Of a DNA stretch of 64,000 nucleotides, positions 43,491 through 52,511 are shown piece after piece. This stretch comes from Flavobacterium branchiicola. Its GTDB lineage: Bacteria > Bacteroidota > Bacteroidia > Flavobacteriales > Flavobacteriaceae. The translations under genes were made by a program, and so were the position numbers. The DNA lies in the NCBI RefSeq assembly GCF_018383905.1, contig NZ_JAGYWA010000004.1, positions 1-64,000 on the forward strand. Direction: 5' to 3'. A model generated the notes under the pieces. It was not told the origin of the DNA, did no database searches, and worked only from the letters and a program-made list of their open reading frames with translations. Each line of letters starts with the position of its first letter. The first letter of the stretch is position 1.

Positions 43491-44090
43491 ATGAACATGT
43501 ACAAATTATTGTTGTTGGCTACTATTTTCTTATTGGGATTAATTTCTCCTAAAATCAATGCACAATCTCCGCTTCCAATCCATTTGGGAATAAAAGGCGG
43601 TTCTAATTATTCTGAATTGCCAGTTTCAGACGGTTTCAGCTCGAAGCATGCAGTGGGCTATTTTGGCGGTGTTATGGCTCGATTTGATTATAAACGATTT
43701 TATATTCAGAATGAAATCCTTTATAGTGAGAAATCTTCTAAAATTGAAAAAACATCAACATCGGTATCAAAAAATGCAAAATGGAAGAGCATTGAAGTTC
43801 CATTGGTTATCGGTTACAAAGTGGTTGATTTTTCTACACTAAACGTTAGGGTTTTTGCAGGAGGAGTTTATTCGTATGTTCTGGATGAAAACTTTTCATC
43901 ATTAAATCAGTTAAAAAACTCATACAACAAATTTGATAAATCTAATATTGGATATCAGGTTGGAGCAGGTGTTGAGCTTTGGAAATTTACAATTGATTTA
44001 ACCTATCAGGGCGGACTAAATAATGTGAGTAAAAATTTTAATTCTAAACCCAATTCGTTTAATATTGGTGTTGGCTATTTTTTCTTATAA
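43491..44090 (+). CDS. outer-membrane beta-barrel protein (porin-like)
   Basis: 199 residues from ATG 43491, which opens a good signal peptide (YKLLLLATIFLLGLISPKINAQ); longer starts are rejected. The mature part alternates hydrophobic strands (GIKGGSNYSELPV, VGYFGGVMARFDY, YIQNEILYSEKS) and ends GVGYFFL, an outer-membrane C-terminal aromatic. It matches the outer_membrane beta-barrel (OMP_b-brl) type with about eight strands. Ligand or function unknown. Confidence 0.75.
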   Translation: MNMYKLLLLATIFLLGLISPKINAQSPLPIHLGIKGGSNYSELPVSDGFSSKHAVGYFGGVMARFDYKRFYIQNEILYSEKSSKIEKTSTSVSKNAKWKSIEVPLVIGYKVVDFSTLNVRVFAGGVYSYVLDENFSSLNQLKNSYNKFDKSNIGYQVGAGVELWKFTIDLTYQGGLNNVSKNFNSKPNSFNIGVGYFFL

Positions 44091-44169
44091 CACGACATTT
44101 TATCGTTTATCTATATTAGCAGCAAGGAATCTTTTTGGTTCTTTGCTGTTTCTTTAAAAAATATAGGGC

Positions 44170-44177
44170 TACTTTTG
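44170..44177 (+). promoter_or_regulatory. -7 promoter element for the LytS-like kinase
   Basis: TACTTTTG matches TAnnTTTG, 31 bp before the ATG at 44209; TTTG at 44142-44145 is a possible -33 box with a long 24-bp spacer. Confidence 0.5.
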
Positions 44178-44208
44178 AATTTAAATTTTCTCAATAAATT
44201 ATTTATAG

Positions 44209-45258
44209 ATGATTGCAATAAATAAAGACAGACACTGGATGTTTTTAGTTTTTTTCTGGTGTTTATTAGGTTTTACAATTTGGGGGCAACTAATAGAAGA
44301 TTACAATTTTTTGTCGGCTACTTCTCAGGCTGTTTTAATTTTGTTTTGTTCGACTGCTTTGGCGCATTTTTTAAGTGATGTATTATTGCCTCGGGCTTTA
44401 AAGAAAAATAAAATGGCTTTGTTTGCAATACAAGGTGTTGTAGTGGTCCTTCTTTTATCATTTTGTCTTTCTGTAATTTATACCGTTTTTTCAAACCCAC
44501 AATCAAGAACGAGGGTATATCCTGATGAAACCAGCTTAACCTTAATACAGTTTTTATGGGCACGATTTTATGGTAGTATCCCGGCGGCAATTTTGATAAA
44601 CGGTACCGCCTGCGGACTTCGGTTTTATCAGGAGCATAATGTTATCGAAAAAAGCCATGCACAACTTAAACAAGTTCATTTAGAGGCACAGATCAAGATT
44701 TTGCAAGATCAGATCAATCCGCATTTGATGTTTAATATTTTAAATCATATTCATATTCTGATGCAAAGTAACGTAAAACTGGCTTCAGATTTACTGGTTC
44801 AGTTTTCGGATATTTTGCGCTATCAGTTATACGAATGTAATAAAGAATATGTGCCTTTGCATCTTGAAATTAAATACCTAAAAGATTTAATTGCCGTTGA
44901 AGAAACCCGATGGGGAAATGAACTCGAGGTAAAAAGTAAATGGAATATTGAAGACGGACAGCTTCAGATTGTGCCTTTACTTTTAGTCCCGCTGATAGAA
45001 AATGCTTTCAAACACGTGTCAAGACTTCCAAACCAGAAAGGATACGTGCATTTGTCCTGCAAACAGCGCAACAATCAATTGGATTTTAAAATTGAAAACT
45101 CCTATACAGAGCAATATAAAGTACCTTCAAAAAATCAGGGATTAGGTCTGGAGAATGTCAAGAAAAGACTCGCAATACAATATCCTGAAAAATATAAATT
45201 AAATATAGATAAAACCGATTCAGACTTTACTGTTACAGTGGTTTTAGATTTAAAATGA
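44209..45258 (+). CDS. LytS/YehU-type sensor histidine kinase
   Basis: 349 residues. Four N-terminal membrane spans (about 10-140), then the His_kinase domain with phospho-acceptor His in DQINPHLMFNILNHI (about 168), the N-box LLVPLIENAFKH and the ATP-lid GLGLENVKKRL. It autophosphorylates on the cytoplasmic side and passes phosphate to the LytTR regulator encoded 113 nt downstream. The signal is unknown. Confidence 0.9.
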   Translation: MIAINKDRHWMFLVFFWCLLGFTIWGQLIEDYNFLSATSQAVLILFCSTALAHFLSDVLLPRALKKNKMALFAIQGVVVVLLLSFCLSVIYTVFSNPQSRTRVYPDETSLTLIQFLWARFYGSIPAAILINGTACGLRFYQEHNVIEKSHAQLKQVHLEAQIKILQDQINPHLMFNILNHIHILMQSNVKLASDLLVQFSDILRYQLYECNKEYVPLHLEIKYLKDLIAVEETRWGNELEVKSKWNIEDGQLQIVPLLLVPLIENAFKHVSRLPNQKGYVHLSCKQRNNQLDFKIENSYTEQYKVPSKNQGLGLENVKKRLAIQYPEKYKLNIDKTDSDFTVTVVLDLK

Positions 45259-45371
45259 ATTTTTTGCCACAGATTATAAAATTAATAGGATTAAAAAAGT
45301 AATCTGCATTAAACAAAAAAATAAGTACTAAACCTGAAACAAAGTAAACCTGAAACAAAAAAAATATTACG

Positions 45372-46079
45372 ATGAAATGTCTTATTATCGATGATGAACC
45401 TATAGCAAGAAACGGAATTGTAGATTTCGTTTCCAAAATTGATTTTCTTGAAGTTGTTGGTACTTGCGCTTCGGCTCTGGAAGCTACTTCCTATCTTCAG
45501 GAAAAACAGATCGATTTATTATTTCTGGATATAAACATGCCTTATTTATCCGGATTGGAGTTTTTAGAATCTTTAGAAAACCCACCATTGGTTATATTTA
45601 CAACAGCTTATTCAGAACATGCTTTAGACGGATATCGACTTCAGGTAGTAGATTATTTACTTAAGCCAATTACTTTTCAGCGCTTTTATCAGGCTTCGTT
45701 AAAAGCAAAGCAATGGCATCAAATGATGAGTTCTCCAAAACAAAATCAATTAGATCCTTTTTTATATGTGCGTCAGGAAGAAGGATTTCAGAAAATTTCC
45801 TGGATAGATATTTTGTATATCGAAGGAATGCAAAATTATGCTAAGCTTCATTTTAAAGATAAAGTACTGATTATTCATCAAACGATGATTTCATTAGAAG
45901 AAACACTTCCTACAGAAATTTTCTTCAGAATCCATAAATCATTTCTGGTAAATGTTACGCACATAGATTCTGTTTCCGGCGGTCGTTTATTTATAAAAGG
46001 ACAAGAACTACCTATTTCCAGAACCCGCAGAGAAGTATTATTGAAAGAGGTAGTCTATAAAAACTTATTAAGCAGGTAA
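45372..46079 (+). CDS. LytTR-type response regulator
   Basis: 235 residues. Receiver domain 1-118 with acidic pair at IIDDEP, phospho-acceptor Asp in LLFLDINMPYLSG (about 54) and K in YLLKPITFQ. The LytTR DNA-binding domain (about 135-235) has FLYVRQEEGFQKISWIDILY and RIHKSFLVNVTHIDSV. It pairs with the kinase just upstream. Confidence 0.93.
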   Translation: MKCLIIDDEPIARNGIVDFVSKIDFLEVVGTCASALEATSYLQEKQIDLLFLDINMPYLSGLEFLESLENPPLVIFTTAYSEHALDGYRLQVVDYLLKPITFQRFYQASLKAKQWHQMMSSPKQNQLDPFLYVRQEEGFQKISWIDILYIEGMQNYAKLHFKDKVLIIHQTMISLEETLPTEIFFRIHKSFLVNVTHIDSVSGGRLFIKGQELPISRTRREVLLKEVVYKNLLSR

Positions 46080-46156
46080 CCCGTTTGGGAAATATCATTA
46101 AGTTCTGCGATTTTAGATTGAGGGTTAACAATTTTTGATTTCCTCAGCTATTCTAT

Positions 46157-46274
46157 ACAATTTATAAATGAGATTCTAAATCATATAGCCCAAGGTTTCA
46201 ACCTTGGGTACACAAAGAGAAGCGATTATCGTTGCACCCCAAGGTTGAAACCTTGGACTATATTTATAAATTGT
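46157..46274. repeat. nested inverted repeat with CCAAGGTT palindromes
   Basis: Outer arms ACAATTTATAAAT (46157-46169) and ATTTATAAATTGT (46262-46274) pair perfectly. Inner arms contain CCAAGGTTTCAACCTTGG and CCAAGGTTGAAACCTTGG, each itself palindromic and complementary to the other. It lies between convergent genes. Confidence 0.85.
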
Positions 46275-46327
46275 GTTTAAAAAGAACATATTGTTCTTCA
46301 AGCGATCAAAGAGTTAAGCCGATAGCG

Positions 46328-47263
46328 CTAGAATTTCCATTTTAGCGCTATTGCTCCATAAAATGTCGTTGTGAATTTTGGATCTGCAATATCTTTTTCT
46401 TTGAAAATTTCTTTAATTTTTCGGTTAGTTGTGGAGAAACTTCTTAGAAGAGTAGTTCCTCCGGTTGGTTCTAAAATCCAGTGTTCTCCAAGTTTTACCT
46501 GAGGTCTTAAACCTGCAATTATTTGCTGATATCCCAGTAATGTAGATTTGTTTCCAATTTTGGTTTCGGCTGTCATTCCGCTTAATTCGGCTACTGCTTT
46601 CAGATCAAAACGATCAGACATTCGGTAGCCTAATTCTACACCTTCCGGAAAAGTAACTTTAAAATGCAAAGCTCCGGTAGATTCCCAGTTAAAATAAATT
46701 CCGGGAAGAACCATTGGTACACCAAAACTATTGGTTAATACAGGCCCTACACCCAAAGCCAGTTTAGGATTAAATTGTTTGATAAAAAGAACTCCACCCT
46801 GCAAGAGGACATCATCTTTATTAATCTCCACCATGTCTGTATAAACACCAACAGAAGCCATTATTAATAAAGACCAGGATGGGGAAATAGAGCGTAGATG
46901 CTTAACCCCAATTTGTGTATTGAGTAATTCATTAGGAAATCCGCCCTGAAATTCTACAGGAAGTGATTCAATTTCATAATTTCTGTTTTCCATTTTGGCA
47001 TAACTTCCATTAAAAAATACTGACCAAAGTTTTGGATGATTATATTGATCCATTTTTAAAGAAAGCGGAACTTCAAAAGCGATTTGTGCTCTTTTAAAAT
47101 TACTTTCGGCATTTGTTTTGGTACTGTCCATTGGGCGAACATATTTAGAAAAAGGGACATAATCAACTTTAAATTCGCCCGAAATTCCCGATTGAGATTG
47201 TGCAGCAATAGTAACCAGTAAAAAAAGGAAAAGCTGCGATAAATAAATGACTGTTTTGTTCAT
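46328..47263 (-). CDS. outer-membrane beta-barrel protein (DUF6268-like)
   Basis: 311 residues with signal peptide (YLSQLFLFLLVTIAAQSQ, cut near 23). The mature protein shows alternating amphipathic strands and ends in FYGAIALKWKF, a C-terminal aromatic typical of barrels. It resembles the DUF6268 barrel family by memory of that family; function unknown. A terminator separates it from the barrel gene upstream at 47433. Confidence 0.65.
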   Translation of the reverse strand: MNKTVIYLSQLFLFLLVTIAAQSQSGISGEFKVDYVPFSKYVRPMDSTKTNAESNFKRAQIAFEVPLSLKMDQYNHPKLWSVFFNGSYAKMENRNYEIESLPVEFQGGFPNELLNTQIGVKHLRSISPSWSLLIMASVGVYTDMVEINKDDVLLQGGVLFIKQFNPKLALGVGPVLTNSFGVPMVLPGIYFNWESTGALHFKVTFPEGVELGYRMSDRFDLKAVAELSGMTAETKIGNKSTLLGYQQIIAGLRPQVKLGEHWILEPTGGTTLLRSFSTTNRKIKEIFKEKDIADPKFTTTFYGAIALKWKF

Positions 47264-47357
47264 GATTCGATTAATTTTTCTGCGAATTACCGCGTTCTAA
47301 ACCGATCCTGAAAAATCATTTGACTAATTGCAGTTTTGTTTTGACCAATGGTATAAA

Positions 47358-47396
47358 AAAACAAAACCCGACAGATTATGAGATCTGTCGGGTTTG
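47358..47396 (-). terminator. terminator between barrel genes
   Basis: AACCCGACAGAT (47365-47376) pairs perfectly with ATCTGTCGGGTT (47383-47394). On the minus strand the stem is followed by T-rich sequence, so it ends the gene at 47433-47951. It is the second copy of the AACCCGACAG stem. Confidence 0.85.
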
Positions 47397-47432
47397 TTAC
47401 CAAAAACAAAAAAATAAATTAAACCTTAATTT

Positions 47433-47951
47433 TTATAAGTCAAAACCATAAGCAACACGCAATGCTACCTGATTGGTTTTGAAATCGTGATAATCTTCGT
47501 AACGTACGCTTAAATCAATATATTTATTAGCGTATCCAATTCCCGGAGCCCATAAAAAAGTTGTTTTGTCATAACCGTTTGTTACAGCAAAACCGGCACC
47601 CACTTCTCCTAAAACATAAAACTGGTCTTCCCATACAAAGGCTTTAAATCCGGCTTTTGCAGGAATAAAACCTAAATCTTTTACATTATTTCCAAGCTCA
47701 TCTTTTCCCATAAATAAGTTTGTAAAACCTGTAGTTAAAGTCAAAGATGTTTTTTTAGATAAATCATATTGTAAACGAACATCTCCACCCAGCGACCAGT
47801 CGTAGTCGTTATCTGTTGGAATTCCTCCGTTTAAACCAAATCCTAATCTAAAACCCTGATCATAGTTTTTAACTTCGCTATCCTGAGCAAAAGTTGTGTT
47901 GGCGTATAAAAAAGCGAAAGCAGCTAGGTAGATCATTTGTAATTTTTTCAT
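47433..47951 (-). CDS. small outer-membrane beta-barrel protein
   Basis: 172 residues with signal peptide (MIYLAAFAFLYANTTFAQ, cut near 22). Strands such as FRLGFGLNGGIPTD, GGDVRLQYDLSKKTSLTLTT and YVLGEVGAGFAVT, ending VALRVAYGFDL. Porin/OmpA-like eight-strand barrel by pattern; function unknown. Confidence 0.7.
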   Translation of the reverse strand: MKKLQMIYLAAFAFLYANTTFAQDSEVKNYDQGFRLGFGLNGGIPTDNDYDWSLGGDVRLQYDLSKKTSLTLTTGFTNLFMGKDELGNNVKDLGFIPAKAGFKAFVWEDQFYVLGEVGAGFAVTNGYDKTTFLWAPGIGYANKYIDLSVRYEDYHDFKTNQVALRVAYGFDL

Positions 47952-48113
47952 GGCAAATATTTTTGAATTATTAATACCGTAAAAGTAAAATGGAGGGGAT
48001 GCGCCCTTGTTATATAATTTTTAAAAATCGTTACATAATATTAGGGCGTGCTTATTTTTGTCTTAAAATTGGTATATATTTTTATTAATGAGATAGAATT
48101 CGTCGCTTCTGAT

Positions 48114-48121
48114 TATCTTTG
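48114..48121 (+). promoter_or_regulatory. -7 promoter element for the MATE gene
   Basis: TATCTTTG matches TAnnTTTG and lies inside the 5' extension of the longest ORF, so translation must start later, at GTG 48141. Confidence 0.6.
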
Positions 48122-48140
48122 CCGACTAAAAGGAATAAAA

Positions 48141-49526
48141 GTGAATTTAAAGCAGTACACCAAAGAGTTTTCGTATAATTTCAGACTGGCCTATCCTATA
48201 ATTTTAGGAATGGTTGGGCACACCTTAATAGGTATTGTAGATAATATCATGGTGGGTAAATTAGGAAGTACCGAACTGGCTGCAGTTTCATTAGGAAATA
48301 GTATGATTTTTATTGCTATGTCATTAGGAATTGGTTTTTCTACTGCAATTACTCCAATTGTTGCAGAAGGCGATGCAGAGAAAAATGATACTAAAATCAG
48401 GTCAGCTTTTCATCATGGTTTATTTTTATGCACCATTTTAGGATTGGTACTTTTTACCGTAATCATGTTTGCAAAACCGATTATGGAATTATTAAAACAG
48501 CCGGCAGATGTTATTGTATTGGCAAAGCCGTATTTAGGCTGGGTTGCTTTTTCTTTGATTCCGCTTGTGATGTATCAGGGATATAAGCAATTTGCAGACG
48601 GAATGTCGTTAACTAAATACTCCATGTATGCCATGGTAATGGCCAACGTACTTCACGTGGGTATAAATTATGTTTTAATCTATGGTATATGGATTTTTCC
48701 AAAAATGGGAATTGTAGGAGCGGCTTTAGGAACCGTAATTTCGAGAATATTTTTGGTCATGTTTATGCATATTATGCTTTCGAGAAGAGAGGATCTAAAG
48801 CGCTTTTTTGCAGGTTTTAGTTTTAATGAAATAAAAAAAGCAACCATAAAAAAGATTATCAGTATCGGATTTCCTTCTGCCATGCAAATGCTTTTTGAAG
48901 TGGTATTGTTTACAGCATCAATCTGGCTTTGCGGAAATATCGGAAAAACCAGTCAGGCTGCCAATCAAATTGCTTTAAGTCTTTCTTCAATGACTTTTAT
49001 GTTTGCGATGGGATTAAGTGTAACTTCAATGGTCAGGGTAAGTAATCAAAGAGGACTAAATGATTTTAAAAATCTGGTTGTAGTGGCTCGTTCTATTTTT
49101 CTGCTTGCCATTATATTAGAAACTGTATTTGCGATTTTGTTTATCGTTTTTCATGATTATTTTCCTCATATTTTCCTGAACATGGAGAATACGGGACAAA
49201 TTATGGATAATGAAGAAGTTATAGCTATTGCATCAAAATTACTTTTAATAGCAGCCGTTTTCCAAATTTCTGATGGAATTCAGGTAGTTGTTCTTGGAGC
49301 TTTACGCGGATTACAGGATGTTAAAATCCCTATGTATATAACTTTTGTGTCTTATTGGGTTATTGGTTTTCCAATTTCATACTATTTAGGAGAACATACA
49401 GAATGGAAAGCAGAAGGAGTATGGATCGGACTTTTGGCAGGATTAACTTCGGCAGCAATTTTTCTGTACATTCGCTTTCATTTCCTGACAAAGAAATTAA
49501 TCGTTAATTCAGAGTCAAATAATTAA
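48141..49526 (+). CDS. MATE family efflux transporter
   Basis: 461 residues starting at GTG 48141, decided by the promoter position. Twelve predicted membrane spans; MATE signatures IILGMVGHTLIGIVDNIMVG near the start and the matching PSAMQMLFEVVLFTASIWL at the start of the second half show the two-bundle architecture. These pumps export cationic drugs or metabolites with Na+ or H+ influx at the inner membrane. Substrate unknown; monocistronic by spacing. Confidence 0.9.
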   Translation: MNLKQYTKEFSYNFRLAYPIILGMVGHTLIGIVDNIMVGKLGSTELAAVSLGNSMIFIAMSLGIGFSTAITPIVAEGDAEKNDTKIRSAFHHGLFLCTILGLVLFTVIMFAKPIMELLKQPADVIVLAKPYLGWVAFSLIPLVMYQGYKQFADGMSLTKYSMYAMVMANVLHVGINYVLIYGIWIFPKMGIVGAALGTVISRIFLVMFMHIMLSRREDLKRFFAGFSFNEIKKATIKKIISIGFPSAMQMLFEVVLFTASIWLCGNIGKTSQAANQIALSLSSMTFMFAMGLSVTSMVRVSNQRGLNDFKNLVVVARSIFLLAIILETVFAILFIVFHDYFPHIFLNMENTGQIMDNEEVIAIASKLLLIAAVFQISDGIQVVVLGALRGLQDVKIPMYITFVSYWVIGFPISYYLGEHTEWKAEGVWIGLLAGLTSAAIFLYIRFHFLTKKLIVNSESNN

Positions 49527-49632
49527 ATTTGAGAAAAATACAGCCATAAATTTCAAAGATTAACAGGGTTTTAGAAATCTTAAAAAAATTGAAATATTGG
49601 GCAAATAATAATAAATATAAAAATTAAACAAA

Positions 49633-49860
49633 ATGGAATTACCTAAATTTTTACTTGGAGACAATACTGATTTTCCGGATGATATTTTCATCATTCACCT
49701 TGATTACCCAAGATTTATTATCAATTTAAAAGATGATGAGGTAGAGTTTTTGGAAGAAGCCGAAGATCTTGATGAAGCTGAATTAAATGCAGAAATGGAA
49801 GGTCTTATTATTAAGGCTAATGATTTTTATGACCGTGAAATAAACCGTTACGAAGAGTAA
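49633..49860 (+). CDS. small acidic protein of unknown function
   Basis: 75 residues, strongly acidic, with FIIHLDYPRFIINLKDDEVE and a Glu-rich helix (EAEDLDEAELNAEME). No signal peptide or known domain. It starts after a 106-bp gap and precedes the zinc-ribbon gene by 24 nt, so the two may be cotranscribed. Function unknown. Confidence 0.6.
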   Translation: MELPKFLLGDNTDFPDDIFIIHLDYPRFIINLKDDEVEFLEEAEDLDEAELNAEMEGLIIKANDFYDREINRYEE

Positions 49861-49884
49861 TTAAAGTCTAAATTCTTCCCTATT

Positions 49885-50448
49885 ATGGATATTAAATGTG
49901 ATAACTGTGAAGCAGTAAATAATGATACTTCAAAATATTGTTCGGCTTGTGGTTACCAATTGCATAAAATTTCTACTGTTGAGAATAACCAGCCTGAGCA
50001 GAGAACTGATAAAAAAGCTTCAGAAAATAAAAAGACTTTCAATATTAAAACAGCTTTGGGTTTTATTGTTGGATTTGGAGTTATGTATGTCATTACTAGT
50101 CAGTTTCTTTTTAAACAGCCTTCGCTTAATAACCAGTTGATGCAAACGGCGAGTGAATTAAATAAAACTTGCCCCATAATGGTTGATAAAGACACACGGT
50201 TAGACAATTCGGTTGCATTGCCCGGAGACATTTTTCAATATAATTATACGCTTGTCAATTTAGATAAGAAAGATGTTCAAATCGAAAAACTGAAAGAATT
50301 TTTGGTTCCGACGGTTAAGAACTTTGTAAAGACAAGTAGTGATATGAAATTTGCAAGGGATAACAATGTAACAGTAAATTATCATTATAAAGATAAAAAT
50401 GGTGTAGAATTGTTGACTGTTAGCGTGTTGCCAGAAGATTACAAATAA
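49885..50448 (+). CDS. zinc-ribbon membrane protein of unknown function
   Basis: 187 residues. The N-terminal zinc ribbon has IKCDNCEAVN and KYCSACGYQL (two CxxC pairs), then a charged linker, one membrane span (TALGFIVGFGVMYVITSQFLF, about 53-73) and an exported domain (about 75-187) with one Cys (NKTCPIM). No function can be assigned; the layout suggests a membrane protein with a cytoplasmic metal-binding head. Confidence 0.65.
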   Translation: MDIKCDNCEAVNNDTSKYCSACGYQLHKISTVENNQPEQRTDKKASENKKTFNIKTALGFIVGFGVMYVITSQFLFKQPSLNNQLMQTASELNKTCPIMVDKDTRLDNSVALPGDIFQYNYTLVNLDKKDVQIEKLKEFLVPTVKNFVKTSSDMKFARDNNVTVNYHYKDKNGVELLTVSVLPEDYK

Positions 50449-50488
50449 AACTATTAATGCTAAACCTCTTTAAAGAATTCAAATTTAA

Positions 50489-52423
50489 ATGAAAAATATA
50501 AGTTACTTAAAACCCATTTTCAATTTTATAGCAATTGGGTTACTGATTACAACTTTAAGCCGTCTGTTTTTATTTTTTATTTTTAAAGATAGAGTAGTCG
50601 AGACACCAAATTTCTGGTATATTTTTCCAATCGGTCTTAGAATGGATTTAATATTACTTTGTTATTTGTCTTTCTTACCGGCGCTTTTAATTACATTTTT
50701 ACCTAATAAATGGCTTAAATTCACCAATAATTTTCTTGTAATTTATAGCTTTTTGTTTTTGTTTCTAATACTTTTTGTAGAATTAGCATCGCCAGATTTT
50801 GTAAAACAATACGATACACGTCCGAATAAGATTTTCTTAGATTACTTAATCTATCCAAAAGAAGTTGTCGGAATGCTTTTAAAAAGTTACCTGACTTCTA
50901 TAATCGTGACATTCCTTATTTTGGGAGTTGTATTGTATTTTGCTTTCAAAAAAGGAAAAAAGTTCTTTCATACTACAAGTACAGAATATAAATTCAAATT
51001 AATGGTATTTCCATTAGTTGCATTTTTATTGTTTTTCGGAGCACGTTCAAGTCTTACTTCAAAACGCCCAATTAACGCCAGTAATGCTGTTTTTTCTACA
51101 GATCAGTTAACTAATACATTAGGTTTAAACTCATTTTACACCGTTGCTTTTGCTGCTTATTCGATTAAAAACGAAGGAAACACAAAAATGTACGGTAAAA
51201 TGGATGAAGCCGAAGCCATCGCTCGTGTAAAGAAATATATGATTGCCGGACCAACTGACTTTACAGATGCTGATATTCCGTTTTTGCATGTACAACAACC
51301 AGATTCTGTTCAGAAAAAGCCATACAATTTGGTGATATTTTTACAGGAAAGTTTAGGAGCTGAATATGTTGGAATTTTAGGCGGAAAACCATTAACACCG
51401 GAATTTGATAAATTATCTAAAGAAGGAACCTTGTTTACTAATTTATATTGTACAGGAACTCGTAGTGTGCGCGGAATTGAAGCGGTTGTTACAGGATTCC
51501 TGCCTTCGCCATCTGAAAGTGTGGTAAAACTAGGAAATTCACAACAAGGATTTTTTACGCTTGCTGATGCTTTAAAGCAAAAAGGATATGATACCAGTTT
51601 TATTTATGGTGGAATGGCCAATTTTGATAATATGGCTTCCTTTTTTAACGGAAACGGATTTAGCGATATCATCGATCAGGAAGATTTTGAATCTGATGGA
51701 AATAAATATGCTTTCAAAGGAACCTGGGGGTATTCAGATGAAGATTTGGTAACGAAAGCAAATAATTATTTCAAGTCAAAAGGAGATAAGCCTTTCTTCT
51801 CTTTAATGTTCTCGACTTCAAATCACGAACCTTTTGAATATCCGGCAGGAAGAATTAAACTATACGATCAAAAACCTGCAACTGTAAATAATGCGATGAA
51901 GTATGCCGATTTCTCGATTGGGAAATTCTTTGAAATGGCTAAAAAAGAGCCTTATTTCAAGAATACAATTTTCATTGTAATTGCAGATCACAATACAAGA
52001 ACGTATGGTAAAAATTTGGTTCCAATAAACAAATTTCATATTCCGGCATTTATTATGGGGCCTGGAGTTCCAAAAGGAGCAACTTACGACAAACTCGCAA
52101 GTCAAATTGATATTCCGCCAACATTACTGGGTTATTTAGGAATTCCTTTTGAAACACCAATGGTAGGTAGAAACTTAACGAAATTAGATCAGAAAGTACA
52201 AGGAAGATCGATTATGCAGTTTAATGACATTAACGCATTTAGAGTAGAAAATCAGGTTGTAATTATGCAGCCAAATTTGAAACCACTGCAATTCGAAATC
52301 AAAAATGACACGACTTTAATTCCTGTAAAATTAAACGAAGAGCTGGCAAAAGACGCTTTAGCACACGTTATTACAGCAGGGAATTTGTACAAAGAGAATA
52401 AGTATAAGCTTAGAGCTAAATAA
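50489..52423 (+). CDS. LTA synthase-like membrane sulfatase-fold enzyme
   Basis: 644 residues. Five N-terminal membrane spans (about 8-175) precede a periplasmic alkaline-phosphatase/sulfatase domain. Metal and catalytic motifs: IFLQESLGAEY, the nucleophile Thr in LYCTGTRSVRGIEAVV, and IADHNTRTYG with FHIPAFIMGPG. Gram-negative relatives transfer phosphoglycerol or phosphoethanolamine-type groups to glycans or lipids. The exact acceptor is unknown; lipoteichoic acid itself is not expected here. Its stop codon lies in the octamer ladder. Confidence 0.87.
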   Translation: MKNISYLKPIFNFIAIGLLITTLSRLFLFFIFKDRVVETPNFWYIFPIGLRMDLILLCYLSFLPALLITFLPNKWLKFTNNFLVIYSFLFLFLILFVELASPDFVKQYDTRPNKIFLDYLIYPKEVVGMLLKSYLTSIIVTFLILGVVLYFAFKKGKKFFHTTSTEYKFKLMVFPLVAFLLFFGARSSLTSKRPINASNAVFSTDQLTNTLGLNSFYTVAFAAYSIKNEGNTKMYGKMDEAEAIARVKKYMIAGPTDFTDADIPFLHVQQPDSVQKKPYNLVIFLQESLGAEYVGILGGKPLTPEFDKLSKEGTLFTNLYCTGTRSVRGIEAVVTGFLPSPSESVVKLGNSQQGFFTLADALKQKGYDTSFIYGGMANFDNMASFFNGNGFSDIIDQEDFESDGNKYAFKGTWGYSDEDLVTKANNYFKSKGDKPFFSLMFSTSNHEPFEYPAGRIKLYDQKPATVNNAMKYADFSIGKFFEMAKKEPYFKNTIFIVIADHNTRTYGKNLVPINKFHIPAFIMGPGVPKGATYDKLASQIDIPPTLLGYLGIPFETPMVGRNLTKLDQKVQGRSIMQFNDINAFRVENQVVIMQPNLKPLQFEIKNDTTLIPVKLNEELAKDALAHVITAGNLYKENKYKLRAK

Positions 52424-52511
52424 AGATACTAAGGTTCTAAGATACTAAGATTCTAAGTAAAGTTTTGCGAAAAAAACTTAGCAACTTAGAATCTTAGTAT
52501 CTTAGAATCTT
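52416..52511. repeat. octamer inverted-repeat ladder (CTAAGRTN unit), copy 2
   Basis: Left arm TAAAGATA CTAAGGTT CTAAGATA CTAAGATT CTAAGTAA; right arm CTTAGCAA CTTAGAAT CTTAGTAT CTTAGAAT CTTTTTTC. The stop codons of both convergent genes (52421-52423 and 52502-52504) lie inside the arms. Confidence 0.85.

Noticed and set aside
50489..52423. Lipoteichoic acid synthesis
   Set aside because: The enzyme is of the LtaS fold, but the organism is Gram-negative by gene content, so a different acceptor is more likely.
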